Shown here in pieces: positions 8,379 to 17,915 of a stretch of DNA of 64,000 bases. The stretch lies in NCBI RefSeq assembly GCF_009617995.1, contig NZ_CP044129.1:2232001-2296000 (forward strand). The letters run 5' to 3'. Both the position numbers and the translations under genes were made by a program. Each line of letters starts with the position of its first letter. The stretch's first letter is position 1. The notes beneath the pieces were generated by a model. The model was not told the DNA's origin. It did not search any database and worked only from the letters and a program-made list of their open reading frames with translations. Source of the DNA: Halomicrobium sp. LC1Hm. Lineage in GTDB: Archaea; Halobacteriota; Halobacteria; Halobacteriales; Haloarculaceae.

Positions 8379-11300
8379 ATGCACATCAAAGAGCTCGTCC
8401 TTGACAACTTCAAGAGTTTCGGCCGGAAGACACGGATCCCGTTCTACGAGGACTTTACCGTCGTTACCGGCCCCAACGGCTCGGGCAAGTCCAACATCAT
8501 CGACTCGATTCTGTTCGCGCTCGGACTGGCCCGCACCTCCGGCATCCGCGCCGAGAAACTGACGGATCTGATCTACAACCCCGGCCACGCCGACGAGGAG
8601 ACCGACGGCAGCGGGGAGCGCGAGGCCAGCGTCGAGGTCATCCTCGCGAACGAGGACCGGACGCTCGACCGCTCGCAGGTGATCAACGCGGCCGGCACCG
8701 AGGACGTGGGCGACGTCGACGAGATCTCGATCAAGCGCCGCGTCAAGGAGACCGAAGACAACTACTACTCGTACTACTACATCAACGGCCGCTCGGTCAA
8801 CCTCGGCGACATCCAGGACCTGCTGGCCCAGGCCGGCGTCGCGCCGGAGGGGTACAACGTCGTCATGCAGGGCGACGTGACCGAGATCATCAACATGACG
8901 GCCGGCTCGCGCCGGGAGATCATCGACGAGATCGCCGGCGTCGCTCAGTTCGACGAGCAGAAAGCCGACGCCTTCGAGGAACTGGAGGTCGTCCAGGAGC
9001 GAATCGACGAGGCCGAACTCCGTATCGAAGAGAAACGAGAGCGCCTCGACCAGCTGGCCGACGAACGCGAGACGGCCCTGCAGTACCAGGAACTCCGCGA
9101 GGAGAAAGCGGAGTACGAGGGGTATCGCAAGGCCGCGGAACTCGAAGACAAGCGCGAGGAGCGCGCGGAGATCCGCGACGAGATCGAGGCGCTGGAGGAC
9201 GAACTCGCGGACCTCCAGCGCGAACTCGACGAACGCCAGGGCAAGGTCGTCCGCCTCGAAGACGAGCTCCAGTCGCTCAACACCGAGATCGAGCGCAAGG
9301 GCGAGGACGAACAGCTGGCGATCAAACGCGAGATCGAGGAGATCAAAGGCGACATCTCGCGGCTCGAAGACAGAGCCGCGACCGCCGAAGAGAAGGTCGA
9401 AGACGCCGAGAACGAGCGCCGGCAGGCGTTCGTCCAGATCGACCGCAAGCAAGAGACCATCGACGAGCTGGAGGGCGAGATCCGACAGACGAAAGTCGAG
9501 AAGTCGAACGTCAAAGCCGAGATCAACGAGCGGGAGGCCGAACTCGCGGACGTACAGGCGAAGATCGACGCGGTCGGCGAGGAGTTCGAAGAGGTCAAGT
9601 CGGAGCTAGAGGCCAAACGGACCGCGCTGGAAGCGGCCAAGTCGGCGAAGAACGACCACCAGCGCGAGCAGGATCGCCTGCTCGACGAAGCGCGTCGCCG
9701 GTCGAACCAGCAACGAGAGAAACGCGACGCGATCGAGGACGCGGAGGCCGAAGTCCCCGACCTCGAAGCCGAGATCGAGGACCTGGAGACGGAACTGGAG
9801 AAAGCCCAGAAGAACTCGGCGACGATCACCGAGGTCGTCGAGGACCTCACGGCGGAGAAACGCGAACTCCAGAGCGACATCGACGAGCTGGAAGACGAGA
9901 TCAGCGGGCTCCAGCAGGAGTACGCGAACCTCGAAGCGAAGGCCGGGCAGGACGGCGACTCCTCCTACGGTCGGGCGGTGACGACGATCCTGAACGCCGG
10001 CATGGACGGCGTCCACGGCACCGTCGGCCAGCTGGGCGGCGTCGACCCCGACTACGCGACCGCCTGCGAGACCGCCGCCGGTGGCCGGCTCGCACACGTC
10101 GTCGTCGACGACGACACGGTCGGACAGCAGGGTATCGAGTACCTGAAGTCCCGTAACGCCGGCCGTGCGACCTTCCTGCCGATCACGGAGATGCACCAGC
10201 GGTCGCTGCCCAGCCTCCCCCAGCACGGCGGCGTCGTCGACTTCGCGTACAACCTCGTCGACTTCGATCCCGAGTACGCGGGCATCTTCTCCTACGTGCT
10301 GGGCGACACCGTCGTCGTCGCGGACATGGACACCGCCCGCGAGTTCATGGGCGAGTTCCGGATGGTCACGCTCGAAGGCGACCTCGTCGAGACCTCCGGC
10401 GCGATGACCGGTGGGTCCTCGTCGGGGACCCGATACTCCTTCTCCGGCGGCCAGGGCCAGCTCGAACGCGTCGCCGCGAAGATCAACGAACTGGAAGACG
10501 AACGCCAGGAGCGCCGCGAGGAGCTTCGCGACGTCGAAGAGCGCCTCGACGACGCCCGCGACCGACAGACCGACGCAAACGATCAGGTCCGCGAGATCGA
10601 ATCCGAGATCGAGCGCAAGCGGGCGGCCATCGAGGACGCCCACGAGCGCGTCGAGCGCCTGGAGTCGGAACTGGCGGAGATCGAGGCCGAACGCGAGGAC
10701 GTCTCCGACGAGATGGACGTACTGGAGGGGAAGATCGCCCGCCAGAACGAGGCCATCGCCATCGTCGAGGCGGACATCGACGAGCTGGAGGTGGAGGTCG
10801 CCGACTCCCAGCTGCCGGCGCTTACCGACGAGGCCGACCAGATCAAACAGGCGATCGACGAACTGGAGAGCCGAGAGAGCGACCTCGACGCCGACCTCAA
10901 CGAGCTCCAGCTGGAGAAACAGTACGCCGAAGACAACATCGAGGAGCTCCACGAGGACATCGAAGCCGCACAGAACCGCAAGGCCGAGGCCGAGGAACGG
11001 ATCGCCGAACTCGAAGCCGAGATCGAAGAGAAACGCTCCGAGAAAGCCGCCAAAGAGGACGAGGTCGCGGAGCTGGAGGCCGAGCTGGCGGACCTCAAAA
11101 GCGAGCGCGAGGAACTCCGCGAGGAGCTACAGGACGCCAAAGAGCGGCGCGACGAACAGCAGTCGAAGGTCACCGAACTCGAACGCGACCTCGACGACGC
11201 CACCGAGGAGCGCGAGCGCCTCGACTGGGAGATCGACGAACTCGAAGCCGAGGTCGGCGACTACGACCCGGACGAGATTCCGGACCACCACGTCGTCGAA

Positions 11301-11957
11301 TCCCAGATCGGCCGGCTCGAATCCCGGATGGAGGAACTGGAGCCGGTCAACATGCGCGCGATCGACGAGTACGACGCCGTCGAGGCGGAACTGGACGAGC
11401 TGGAAGACAAGAAAGCGACGCTCGTCGAGGAAGCCGACGGCATCCGCGACCGGATCGAGACCTACGAGCAGCGCAAGAAGGCGACGTTCATGGACGCGTT
11501 CGACGAGATCAACGAGCAGTTCGAGGACATCTTCGAACGGCTCTCGAACGGGACGGGACACCTCCACCTCGAAGACGAGGCCGATCCCTTCGAGGGCGGC
11601 CTGACGATGAAGGCCCAGCCCGGCGACAAGCCGATCCAGCGGCTCAACGCCATGTCCGGGGGCGAGAAGTCCCTGACGGCGCTGGCCTTCATCTTCGCGA
11701 TCCAGCGGCACAACCCCGCGCCGTTCTACGCGCTGGACGAGGTCGACGCCTTCCTCGACGCCGCCAACGCCGAACTGGTCGGCGAGATGGTCGACGAACT
11801 CGCCGGTGACGCCCAGTTCGTCGTCGTCTCCCACCGCTCGGCGCTGCTGGACCGCTCCGAGCGGGCCATCGGCGTGACGATGCAAGACGACAACGTGAGC
11901 GCGGTGACCGGGATCGACCTCACCGGGGAGATCGGGGAGGTGCCCGCCGATGACTAA
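8379..11957 (+). CDS. smc: Chromosome segregation ATPase SMC
   Basis: SMC is the long coiled-coil ATPase that compacts and segregates chromosomes with ScpA. The 1192-aa product has Walker A GPNGSGKSN at residues 31-39 and a QGDVTEIINM Q-loop near 165. Two long coiled-coil arms surround a hinge at about 515-680 (GVHGTVGQLGGVDPDYA to TSGAMTGGSSSG). The C-terminal head carries the signature LNAMSGGEKS, and its Walker B region ends YALDEVDAFLD. The length is normal for the family. The stop overlaps the start of scpA by 8 nt, so the two condensin subunits are made from one mRNA. Confidence 0.98.
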   Translation: MHIKELVLDNFKSFGRKTRIPFYEDFTVVTGPNGSGKSNIIDSILFALGLARTSGIRAEKLTDLIYNPGHADEETDGSGEREASVEVILANEDRTLDRSQVINAAGTEDVGDVDEISIKRRVKETEDNYYSYYYINGRSVNLGDIQDLLAQAGVAPEGYNVVMQGDVTEIINMTAGSRREIIDEIAGVAQFDEQKADAFEELEVVQERIDEAELRIEEKRERLDQLADERETALQYQELREEKAEYEGYRKAAELEDKREERAEIRDEIEALEDELADLQRELDERQGKVVRLEDELQSLNTEIERKGEDEQLAIKREIEEIKGDISRLEDRAATAEEKVEDAENERRQAFVQIDRKQETIDELEGEIRQTKVEKSNVKAEINEREAELADVQAKIDAVGEEFEEVKSELEAKRTALEAAKSAKNDHQREQDRLLDEARRRSNQQREKRDAIEDAEAEVPDLEAEIEDLETELEKAQKNSATITEVVEDLTAEKRELQSDIDELEDEISGLQQEYANLEAKAGQDGDSSYGRAVTTILNAGMDGVHGTVGQLGGVDPDYATACETAAGGRLAHVVVDDDTVGQQGIEYLKSRNAGRATFLPITEMHQRSLPSLPQHGGVVDFAYNLVDFDPEYAGIFSYVLGDTVVVADMDTAREFMGEFRMVTLEGDLVETSGAMTGGSSSGTRYSFSGGQGQLERVAAKINELEDERQERREELRDVEERLDDARDRQTDANDQVREIESEIERKRAAIEDAHERVERLESELAEIEAEREDVSDEMDVLEGKIARQNEAIAIVEADIDELEVEVADSQLPALTDEADQIKQAIDELESRESDLDADLNELQLEKQYAEDNIEELHEDIEAAQNRKAEAEERIAELEAEIEEKRSEKAAKEDEVAELEAELADLKSEREELREELQDAKERRDEQQSKVTELERDLDDATEERERLDWEIDELEAEVGDYDPDEIPDHHVVESQIGRLESRMEELEPVNMRAIDEYDAVEAELDELEDKKATLVEEADGIRDRIETYEQRKKATFMDAFDEINEQFEDIFERLSNGTGHLHLEDEADPFEGGLTMKAQPGDKPIQRLNAMSGGEKSLTALAFIFAIQRHNPAPFYALDEVDAFLDAANAELVGEMVDELAGDAQFVVVSHRSALLDRSERAIGVTMQDDNVSAVTGIDLTGEIGEVPADD

Positions 11958-13023
11958 CGAGTCGCCCGAGGACCAGCGGGACGAGGGGGACTCGAATACG
12001 CGAACGGGGAGCGAAGCGACCCGTGAGCAGAGCGGGAGTTCCGAGGACCAGCGGGACGAGGGGGACTCGAAAAAAGCGACCCGTGAGCAGAGCGACGGCG
12101 ACGACATCCCGCTGAACATCGCCGGACACGACGATCGGACACCGCCGAGCGAGGCCGATCCGGACGATCCCTTCGGAGCGGCAGGCGACGACTCGGACGG
12201 CGAGTCGGAGGAAGCCGGCGAGGCCGACGACGAAGACGACGAGTCGGAAGTCGAGCCCGTCGAGGTGTTGGTCCAACTCGCCGACGCGGGGGAGATCGAT
12301 CCGTGGGACATCGACGTGGTGCGGGTGACCGACAAGTTCCTCGAAGTGATCGACGAGGCGGACTTGCGGACCTCCGGGCGGGCGCTGTTCTACGCGTCGG
12401 TGCTGATTCGCATGAAGAGCGACGCGATGCTGAACGACGAGGACGAGGAAGCACCGCCGGCCGAGCCCTGGGAGGCGGCGATGGCCGGCGACGATCCCAT
12501 CGACGAGCCGGACCCCTTCGCCTCGCTGGAACAGGAGATGGATCGGCGACTGGAGCGCCGTCGGGCACGGGGGATGCCCCAGACGCTGGACGAACTGGTG
12601 CGAGACCTCCGGGAGGCCGAGCGCGATTCGTGGTGGAAGGAATCACGCAGCTACGACACGAGCGACTCGCCGTCGGGGTTCCGCCGTGGGACCCAGGAAC
12701 TGGACTACCGCGGGGCCGAGGACGTGCGGATGGACGACGAGCCGACCGCCGACGAGGTGACGGCAAACACCCACGGCGAGGACATCGATGCGATCGTCGA
12801 CGAGGTGTACGAGGCCGTGCGCGAGCAGTACGACGCCGGCCGCGAGGAGGTCCTGTTTCGGGAGGTCCACCAGATCGGCGGCTCTCGGGTCGAGACGTTC
12901 CTTGGGCTGCTCTTTCTCTCTCACCGCGGGCAGGTCCGTCTCCAGCAAGACGAACTGTTCGGGGACCTCTGGATTCAGGACCCCAACGCCGTGACCGGCT
13001 CCGAAGAGGCACTGGCCGACTAG
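11950..13023 (+). CDS. scpA: Segregation and condensation protein A (kleisin)
   Basis: ScpA is the kleisin that bridges SMC heads. The conserved N-terminal kleisin region starts near residue 98 (VEVLVQLADAGEIDPWDIDVV, ALFYASVLIRMKSDA). The C-terminal winged-helix region includes EVLFREVHQIGGSRVETFLGLLFL. At 357 aa it is longer than the usual 230-280 aa because of an acidic, low-complexity N-terminal extension. That extension contains a tandem duplication (11967-12034 and 12042-12094) and a sequence also found beyond gatB. The ATG overlaps the smc end by 8 nt. ScpB is not in the window. Confidence 0.93.
   Translation: MTNESPEDQRDEGDSNTRTGSEATREQSGSSEDQRDEGDSKKATREQSDGDDIPLNIAGHDDRTPPSEADPDDPFGAAGDDSDGESEEAGEADDEDDESEVEPVEVLVQLADAGEIDPWDIDVVRVTDKFLEVIDEADLRTSGRALFYASVLIRMKSDAMLNDEDEEAPPAEPWEAAMAGDDPIDEPDPFASLEQEMDRRLERRRARGMPQTLDELVRDLREAERDSWWKESRSYDTSDSPSGFRRGTQELDYRGAEDVRMDDEPTADEVTANTHGEDIDAIVDEVYEAVREQYDAGREEVLFREVHQIGGSRVETFLGLLFLSHRGQVRLQQDELFGDLWIQDPNAVTGSEEALAD
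11967..12094 (+). repeat. Tandem repeat inside the scpA N-terminal coding region
   Basis: Unit 1 (11967-12034) and unit 2 (12042-12094) share an identical 30-nt block (11967-11996 and 12042-12071) and a 21-nt block (12014-12034 and 12074-12094). Unit 2 lacks about 17 nt between the blocks. The protein repeat is SEDQRDEGDS plus ATREQS. The extra piece in unit 1, GCGAACGGGGAG followed by CGACCCGTGAGC, also occurs at 5350-5377 on the other strand. Confidence 0.9.
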
Positions 13024-13120
13024 CGGGACCCGGCGTGTCGACGCCGCTGATCGACTGATTCTGGCCAGCACCGCGGCTCGCGACAGTGAGCTGACAGCGG
13101 CGCTGGCGGCGTAAGAAGTG

Positions 13121-13127
13121 TTAAATA
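13121..13127 (+). promoter_or_regulatory. TATA box for the 35-aa ORF
   Basis: TTAAATA lies about 30 nt before the ATG at 13155 in a locally AT-rich stretch (TGTTAAATACTTG). This supports an independent leaderless transcript for the small ORF downstream of scpA. Confidence 0.6.
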
Positions 13128-13154
13128 CTTGTACTGTGTAAGGCATTAACACAC

Positions 13155-13262
13155 ATGACGCCGACGAAACTCCGCGAACGCCTCCGAGAGCGCGAGGATC
13201 GCATCGACACCGAGCAGTTCCTCGACGCGCTCACCTACGTCCGCGACGACGGCCGGCACTGA
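13155..13262 (+). CDS. 35-aa small protein downstream of scpA
   Basis: A 36-codon frame encodes MTPTKLRERLREREDRI and ends TYVRDDGRH. It is a highly charged, amphipathic helix with no cysteines or membrane segment. Support comes from a good TATA box 30 nt upstream and haloarchaeal codon bias. I do not recognise a family. Position after scpA suggests only possible conservation in the condensin neighbourhood. Confidence 0.5.
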   Translation: MTPTKLRERLREREDRIDTEQFLDALTYVRDDGRH

Positions 13263-13381
13263 TCCAGCGGCGGGCCGTCGACGCCCGCTCCAGTGGCTAC
13301 TCCGTCCACTCGTCGGACCTGTTCTCGCCGTTTCTCCGGTCGACAGCAGAGGGCAGCCAGATCGACGACGCTCGATCTCGG

Positions 13382-14425
13382 TCAGACGATCGCTCCGGAC
13401 TGGAGGACGGCCACCAGCAGCGTGACCGTCGCGACGCTGCCAAGCGTCGTCACGAGCACGGACGTGCTGACGAACTGACCGGCCGACAAGCCGTCGCTCT
13501 CGCCGCTGAACGCGCCGACGAGGATGACGGGAGTCACCGCCGTCGGCGCGGCAGTGAGCAGGACGAACGTCCGCGCGACGACGGGATCGCGAAAGCCGAC
13601 CGCGAGTGCGATCCCGACGCCGACGAGGGGCGCGACGGCGAGTTTCGCCACGCTGGCGAGGCCGACCCGCCGCACGGTCTCGTCGACGCTGACGTTCGAC
13701 AGGCGGATCCCGAGGATGAGCAGCATGACCGGGATCGAGGCGTTGCCCAGCATCTCGATGGTCTGCATCGCGGCGCTGGACTCGGGCGGCACGACCCCGA
13801 GCCACCGGGCCGCCAGCGTCCCGACGACGGCGTAGACCAGCGGGATCGAGAAGACGCGTTTCATGCTGCTCAGCGGGTTCCCGTCGTCGCCACGAGCGGC
13901 GATGTAGACGCCGACGGTGTACAGCAGGACGCCCTGCAGCGCCGTGACGAGAATCGCGGTGCTGCGACCGGTCGGGCCGAACGCGAACTCCGAGAGCGGG
14001 ATGCCGAAGTTGCCGACGTTGGGGAAGGCGACGACGAGAACGAACGCGCCAAGCAGCGGCTCGGTCTGTCCCTGGAGTCGGCCGACGGACTCGGCGACGG
14101 CGATCATCGCCGCCGAGAAGGCGGTGACGGCGACGACGACGCGCAGGAGCGTCGCGGCGGGGAAGGGAGTGGTCGCGAAGCTGTAGACGACGAGTGCCGG
14201 CGCGAGCACGTAGACGGTGACCGTGTTGAGCGCGCCCGGATCCACGTCCCGAAACCGACCCAGCAGGTAGCCAGCACCGGCGACGGCGACGACCGGCAGG
14301 ATCGCCGTCGCGAAAATCGAGAGCAGCGACACGGTCGGGAGTCTGTCCAGCAGGGACACAACGCTGTCGGTCTCGTCGTCGGTGCGCTCTCCTCTTGCGG
14401 TGTCAGCGGGCCCGTCGACCACCAA
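13382..14425 (-). CDS. AEC-family (auxin efflux carrier type) transporter
   Basis: This is a membrane carrier of the AEC/BART superfamily, typically exporting small organic anions; its substrate cannot be read from sequence. About ten hydrophobic helices are visible in two halves, with AFPNVGNFGIPLSEFAFG in the first half and NASIPVMLLILGIRL and TPVILVGAFSG in the second, characteristic Asn/Pro-containing segments. The start is uncertain: TTG at 14425 and GTG at 14422 give a charged extension, while GTG at 14359 or 14332 gives a more typical N-terminus (SLLSIFATAILPVVAVAG). The later starts leave room for a promoter between this gene and the divergent phzF. Confidence 0.85.
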   Translation of the reverse strand: MVVDGPADTARGERTDDETDSVVSLLDRLPTVSLLSIFATAILPVVAVAGAGYLLGRFRDVDPGALNTVTVYVLAPALVVYSFATTPFPAATLLRVVVAVTAFSAAMIAVAESVGRLQGQTEPLLGAFVLVVAFPNVGNFGIPLSEFAFGPTGRSTAILVTALQGVLLYTVGVYIAARGDDGNPLSSMKRVFSIPLVYAVVGTLAARWLGVVPPESSAAMQTIEMLGNASIPVMLLILGIRLSNVSVDETVRRVGLASVAKLAVAPLVGVGIALAVGFRDPVVARTFVLLTAAPTAVTPVILVGAFSGESDGLSAGQFVSTSVLVTTLGSVATVTLLVAVLQSGAIV

Positions 14426-14456
14426 GCCTTACTGCCGGCGGCGAGTCTGAGCGGGC

Positions 14457-15359
14457 ATGGACACGCGACAGGCGCTGCTCGTCGACGCCTTCACCGACGA
14501 GCCGATGGCGGGCAATCCGGCGGGCGTCGTGCCGGACGCGGAGGGACTGGACGACGAGCAGTTCGGCAAGATCGCTTCGGAGTTGGGTGCCAGCGAGACG
14601 GCTTTCGTGCTCCCGGACGACGAGGCGGATCGGCGGCTGCGTTACTTCACGCCCGAGTGTGAAGTCGACCTCTGTGGGCACGCGACCGTCGCCGCCCACG
14701 CGCTCCTCTACGAGCACGACCGGCTCGACGCCGGGACCCACACGCTGGCGACGGCCGCGGGCACGTTCGAGATCGAGATCGACGACGACGGCACCGTCTG
14801 GATGGAACAGGCGACCGCCGAGGTGCGGCCCGTCGACGTGGCCGACGAGGACGTGGCCGACGCTCTGGGAATCGACGTGGCGACGCTGCGGGACGTGGGT
14901 GCGGACTTCCCGCTCTCGGTCGCTTCGAGCGGCCTCCCCTTCCTCGTCGTGCCGGTGAACTACTTCGAACACCTGCGGGACGCCCAGCCGGACATGGCGG
15001 CGATCGAGTCGCTGTGTGAATCCGTCGGTGCCGAGGGGCTGTACGCCTTCACCTTCGACACGCTGGACGGCGACGCGACGATCCACGCGCGGGCGTTCGT
15101 CCCGCTGGCCGGCGTTTCGGAGGACCCCGTCACGGGCACCGCCGCCGGGGCGGCGTGTGCCTATCTGCGCCGGCACAACGCGCTGGACGGCGAGCGCGAG
15201 GAGATCGTCGTCGAACAGGGCCACTTCCTCGACCGCCCCGGCCGCGTCCGCGTCGTGACCGACGGCCACGACGTGCGTGTCGGCGGGCAGGCGGTGACGA
15301 CACTCGACGGAGAGCTGACCGTCCCCGACAGCGAGGACGACGACATCATCGAAGCCTAG
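14457..15359 (+). CDS. PhzF-family isomerase
   Basis: The product belongs to the PhzF/diaminopimelate-epimerase-like fold. It shows the classic beginning ALLVDAFTDEPMAGNPAGVV, the conserved Glu in ASETAFVL, RYFTPECEVDLCGHATVAAHAL and the second-half signature VSEDPVTGTAAGAACAYL. The length of 300 aa is typical. No phenazine genes are nearby, so it is probably one of the widespread PhzF-like proteins with unknown substrate. It is divergent from the AEC transporter, and a 37-nt inverted repeat follows 46 nt after the stop. Confidence 0.92.
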   Translation: MDTRQALLVDAFTDEPMAGNPAGVVPDAEGLDDEQFGKIASELGASETAFVLPDDEADRRLRYFTPECEVDLCGHATVAAHALLYEHDRLDAGTHTLATAAGTFEIEIDDDGTVWMEQATAEVRPVDVADEDVADALGIDVATLRDVGADFPLSVASSGLPFLVVPVNYFEHLRDAQPDMAAIESLCESVGAEGLYAFTFDTLDGDATIHARAFVPLAGVSEDPVTGTAAGAACAYLRRHNALDGEREEIVVEQGHFLDRPGRVRVVTDGHDVRVGGQAVTTLDGELTVPDSEDDDIIEA

Positions 15360-15405
15360 AGCGCGGTCGACCGAGCAGCGGCCTCGTACGGACGGTTCTT
15401 GCGAT

Positions 15406-15442
15406 GCACCGGTGAGCACTCCGTCCCAACGCTCACCGATGC
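15406..15442. repeat. 37-nt inverted repeat after phzF (family copy A)
   Basis: Arms GCACCGGTGAGC (15406-15417) and GCTCACCGATGC (15431-15442) pair with one mismatch around a 13-nt loop. Read on the minus strand, the arms and part of the loop (CGGTGAGCG-TTGGGACGG) match the repeat at 23959-23995. It could act as a transcription terminator, but the resemblance to the second copy suggests a dispersed repeat. Confidence 0.6.
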
Positions 15443-15529
15443 GCAACGACGCCGTTCCGTCGCAGTGATCTCTCAATCCTTCTTTCGGATCCGAGTGACT
15501 CCCGCTGAAACGTGCCGGAACCGGCAATA

Positions 15530-15540
15530 CCATAATGGTC
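15530..15540 (+). promoter_or_regulatory. Palindrome upstream of ppsA
   Basis: ACCATAATGGT is a perfect 11-nt palindrome centred about 30 nt before the preferred ppsA start (15565), and a related ATGATGGT follows a few bases later. The position would suit an operator over the core promoter of a gluconeogenic gene. I did not find a canonical haloarchaeal TrmB half-site pair here. Confidence 0.35.
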
Positions 15541-15564
15541 GTTCATGATGGTACGAACGCGCAC

Positions 15565-17847
15565 ATGGCACTACGCTGGCTCGACGACATCACGGCCGAC
15601 GACGTAGACAGCGTCGGCGGCAAGGCGGCATCTCTCGGTGAACTCGCGGGCGCTGGCCTCCCGGTTCCGCCCGCGTTCGTCGTTACGGCCGACACGTATC
15701 GCTCGTTCGTACAGGACACCGGTATCGAGGCGGCGCTGTCCGAGACCGTCGACGTGGACACCGAAGACTCCCAGGCACTGGCGGCCGCGGCCGAGCACGC
15801 ACAGGAGCTGATTCTGGAAACCGCCGTCCCCGACTCGGTCCGGGACGAGCTGCTGGCGGCGTTCGACGACCTCGACCACGACGTGGTCGCGGTCCGCTCC
15901 TCGGCGACGGCGGAGGACCTCCCGGACGCGTCCTTCGCCGGCCAGCAGGAGACGTTTCTCAACGTCGGCCGGGCCGATCTGCTCGACCGAGTTCGGGAGT
16001 GCTGGGCGTCGCTGTTCACCCAGCGAGCGATCTACTACCGCCAGGAACAGGGCTTCTCTCACGACGCGGTCGACATCGCGGTCGTCGTCCAGGCGATGGT
16101 CGACGCCGACGAGAGCGGCGTGCTGTTCACGAGCCACCCCTCGACGGGAGCCGAGCGAGCCATCGTCGAGGCCGCGTGGGGACTGGGCGAGGCGGTCGTC
16201 TCCGGTGCGGTCTCGCCGGACAACTACGTCGTCGACCGCGAGAGCGGCCGGGTCGAGGAAGTGACCGTCGCCGAGAAGAAGGTGATGCACGTCCGGGACG
16301 GCGACGACACCGTCGAGCGAGCGGTCCCGGACGACAAGCGCGAGCAGCGCGTCCTGGGGACCGAGACGCTCGATCAGCTCGTCGAGATGGGCGAGCGGGT
16401 CGAAGACCACTACGGGACGCCCCAGGACGTCGAGTGGGCGATCGCCGACGACACGCTGTATCTCCTCCAGTCTCGGCCGATCACGACGATCGACGAGGAC
16501 GGTGCCGCCGACGGGATCGACGCCGGGGTCGCCGACGGCGGCGCGATGACGGGCCAGCAGGACGGCGTCCTCGTCTCCGGGCTGGGAGCGAGCCCGGGCC
16601 AGGTCGCCGGCTCGGTCCGGCTGGTCTCCAAGCTCGACCAGCTGGACAAGGTCGAACCGGGCGACATCATCGTCACGGAGATGACGACGCCGGACATGGT
16701 GCCGGCGATGGAGCGGGCCGCCGGGATCGTCACGGACCAGGGCGGGATGACCAGCCACGCGGCGATCGTCTCGCGCGAGCTTGGCGTTCCCGCAGTGGTC
16801 GGCACCGACGCCGGGACCGACCGACTACAGGACGGTCAGGACGTGACGATCGACGGCGACAAGGGGATCGTCGAGCCCGGCGCGACCGCTGCCGCCGACG
16901 AGCCCGAGCCGTCGTCTGCCGCCGACGGCACCGACGCCGGTCCCGCTCCCAAGCCGATGACGGGCACCGAGATCAAGGTCAACGTCTCGATCCCCGCGGC
17001 CGCAGAGCGGGCGGCCGCGACCGGTGCCGACGGCGTCGGCCTGTTGCGGATCGAGCACATGATCCTCTCGACGAGCAAGACGCCCGAACGCTACGTCGAG
17101 GACCACGGCGAACGGGCCTACGTCGACGAGATCGTCGACGGCGTCCGAACCGTCGCCGAGGCGTTCTACCCCCGACCGGTCCGGGTCCGCACGCTGGACG
17201 CGCCGACCGACGAGTTCCGGCAGCTCGACGGCGGCGAGAACGAGCCCGCCGAGCACAACCCGATGCTTGGCTATCGAGGAATCCGCCGGAGCCTCGACCG
17301 GCCGGAGACGTTCCGGCTGGAGCTGGACGCGATCGCTCGCCTGTACGATCTGGGCTACGACAACGTCGAGATCATGCTCCCGCTGGTCAACGACGCCGAA
17401 GACGTGTTGCAGGCCCGCCAGCTGCTCGAATCGGCCGGCATCGACCCCGACAAGCGAACGTGGGGCGTGATGGTCGAGACGCCGGCCAGCGCGCTGGGCA
17501 TCGAGCAACTGTGCGAGACGGGGATCGACTTCGCCTCGTTCGGGACGAACGACCTCACACAGTACACGCTCGCGGTCGACCGGAACAACGAGGCCGTCGC
17601 GGGACGCTTCGACGAGCTTCACCCGGCGGTGCTCGAACTGATCGGCCAGACGATCGAGACCTGCCGCGAGCACGACGTGGCGACGAGCATCTGCGGGCAG
17701 GCCGGCTCCAAGCCCGAGATGGTCCGCTACCTCGTCAACGAGGGCGTCACCTCGATCAGCGCCAACGTCGACGCCGTCCGCGACGTGCAACAGGAGGTCA
17801 AGCGCGTCGAGCAGCGACTCCTGCTTGAGTCGGTCCGCGAGTCGTAG
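15565..17847 (+). CDS. ppsA: Phosphoenolpyruvate synthase
   Basis: PpsA makes PEP from pyruvate and ATP for gluconeogenesis. The ATP-grasp domain comes first (VGGKAASLGELAGAGLPVPPAF, then AVRSSATAEDLPDASFAGQQETFLNV). The swivelling phosphohistidine domain contains GGMTSHAAIVSRELGVPAVVG, and the PEP-binding TIM barrel ends with SFGTNDLTQYTLAVDRNN and SICGQAGSKPEM. ATG at 15565 (MALRWLDDI) is preferred to the in-frame ATG at 15535, since it gives the usual N-terminus and a standard length of ~760 aa. An acidic Ala/Asp/Glu linker separates the His domain from the barrel. Confidence 0.96.
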   Translation: MALRWLDDITADDVDSVGGKAASLGELAGAGLPVPPAFVVTADTYRSFVQDTGIEAALSETVDVDTEDSQALAAAAEHAQELILETAVPDSVRDELLAAFDDLDHDVVAVRSSATAEDLPDASFAGQQETFLNVGRADLLDRVRECWASLFTQRAIYYRQEQGFSHDAVDIAVVVQAMVDADESGVLFTSHPSTGAERAIVEAAWGLGEAVVSGAVSPDNYVVDRESGRVEEVTVAEKKVMHVRDGDDTVERAVPDDKREQRVLGTETLDQLVEMGERVEDHYGTPQDVEWAIADDTLYLLQSRPITTIDEDGAADGIDAGVADGGAMTGQQDGVLVSGLGASPGQVAGSVRLVSKLDQLDKVEPGDIIVTEMTTPDMVPAMERAAGIVTDQGGMTSHAAIVSRELGVPAVVGTDAGTDRLQDGQDVTIDGDKGIVEPGATAAADEPEPSSAADGTDAGPAPKPMTGTEIKVNVSIPAAAERAAATGADGVGLLRIEHMILSTSKTPERYVEDHGERAYVDEIVDGVRTVAEAFYPRPVRVRTLDAPTDEFRQLDGGENEPAEHNPMLGYRGIRRSLDRPETFRLELDAIARLYDLGYDNVEIMLPLVNDAEDVLQARQLLESAGIDPDKRTWGVMVETPASALGIEQLCETGIDFASFGTNDLTQYTLAVDRNNEAVAGRFDELHPAVLELIGQTIETCREHDVATSICGQAGSKPEMVRYLVNEGVTSISANVDAVRDVQQEVKRVEQRLLLESVRES

Positions 17848-17915
17848 CGACCCGAGTCGGCTTCCGGACCGCGTTTCGGGGATACTGTTTTCAGCCGGCG
17901 CGGTGGAGTGGCCGT

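Noticed and set aside
11967-12094. Possible CRISPR-like repeats in scpA
   Set aside because: Only two unequal tandem units in a coding frame, with no regular spacers.
13263-13381. Possible tRNA or small RNA between the 35-aa ORF and the AEC gene
   Set aside because: No cloverleaf, B-box-like sequence or promoter could be found by eye.
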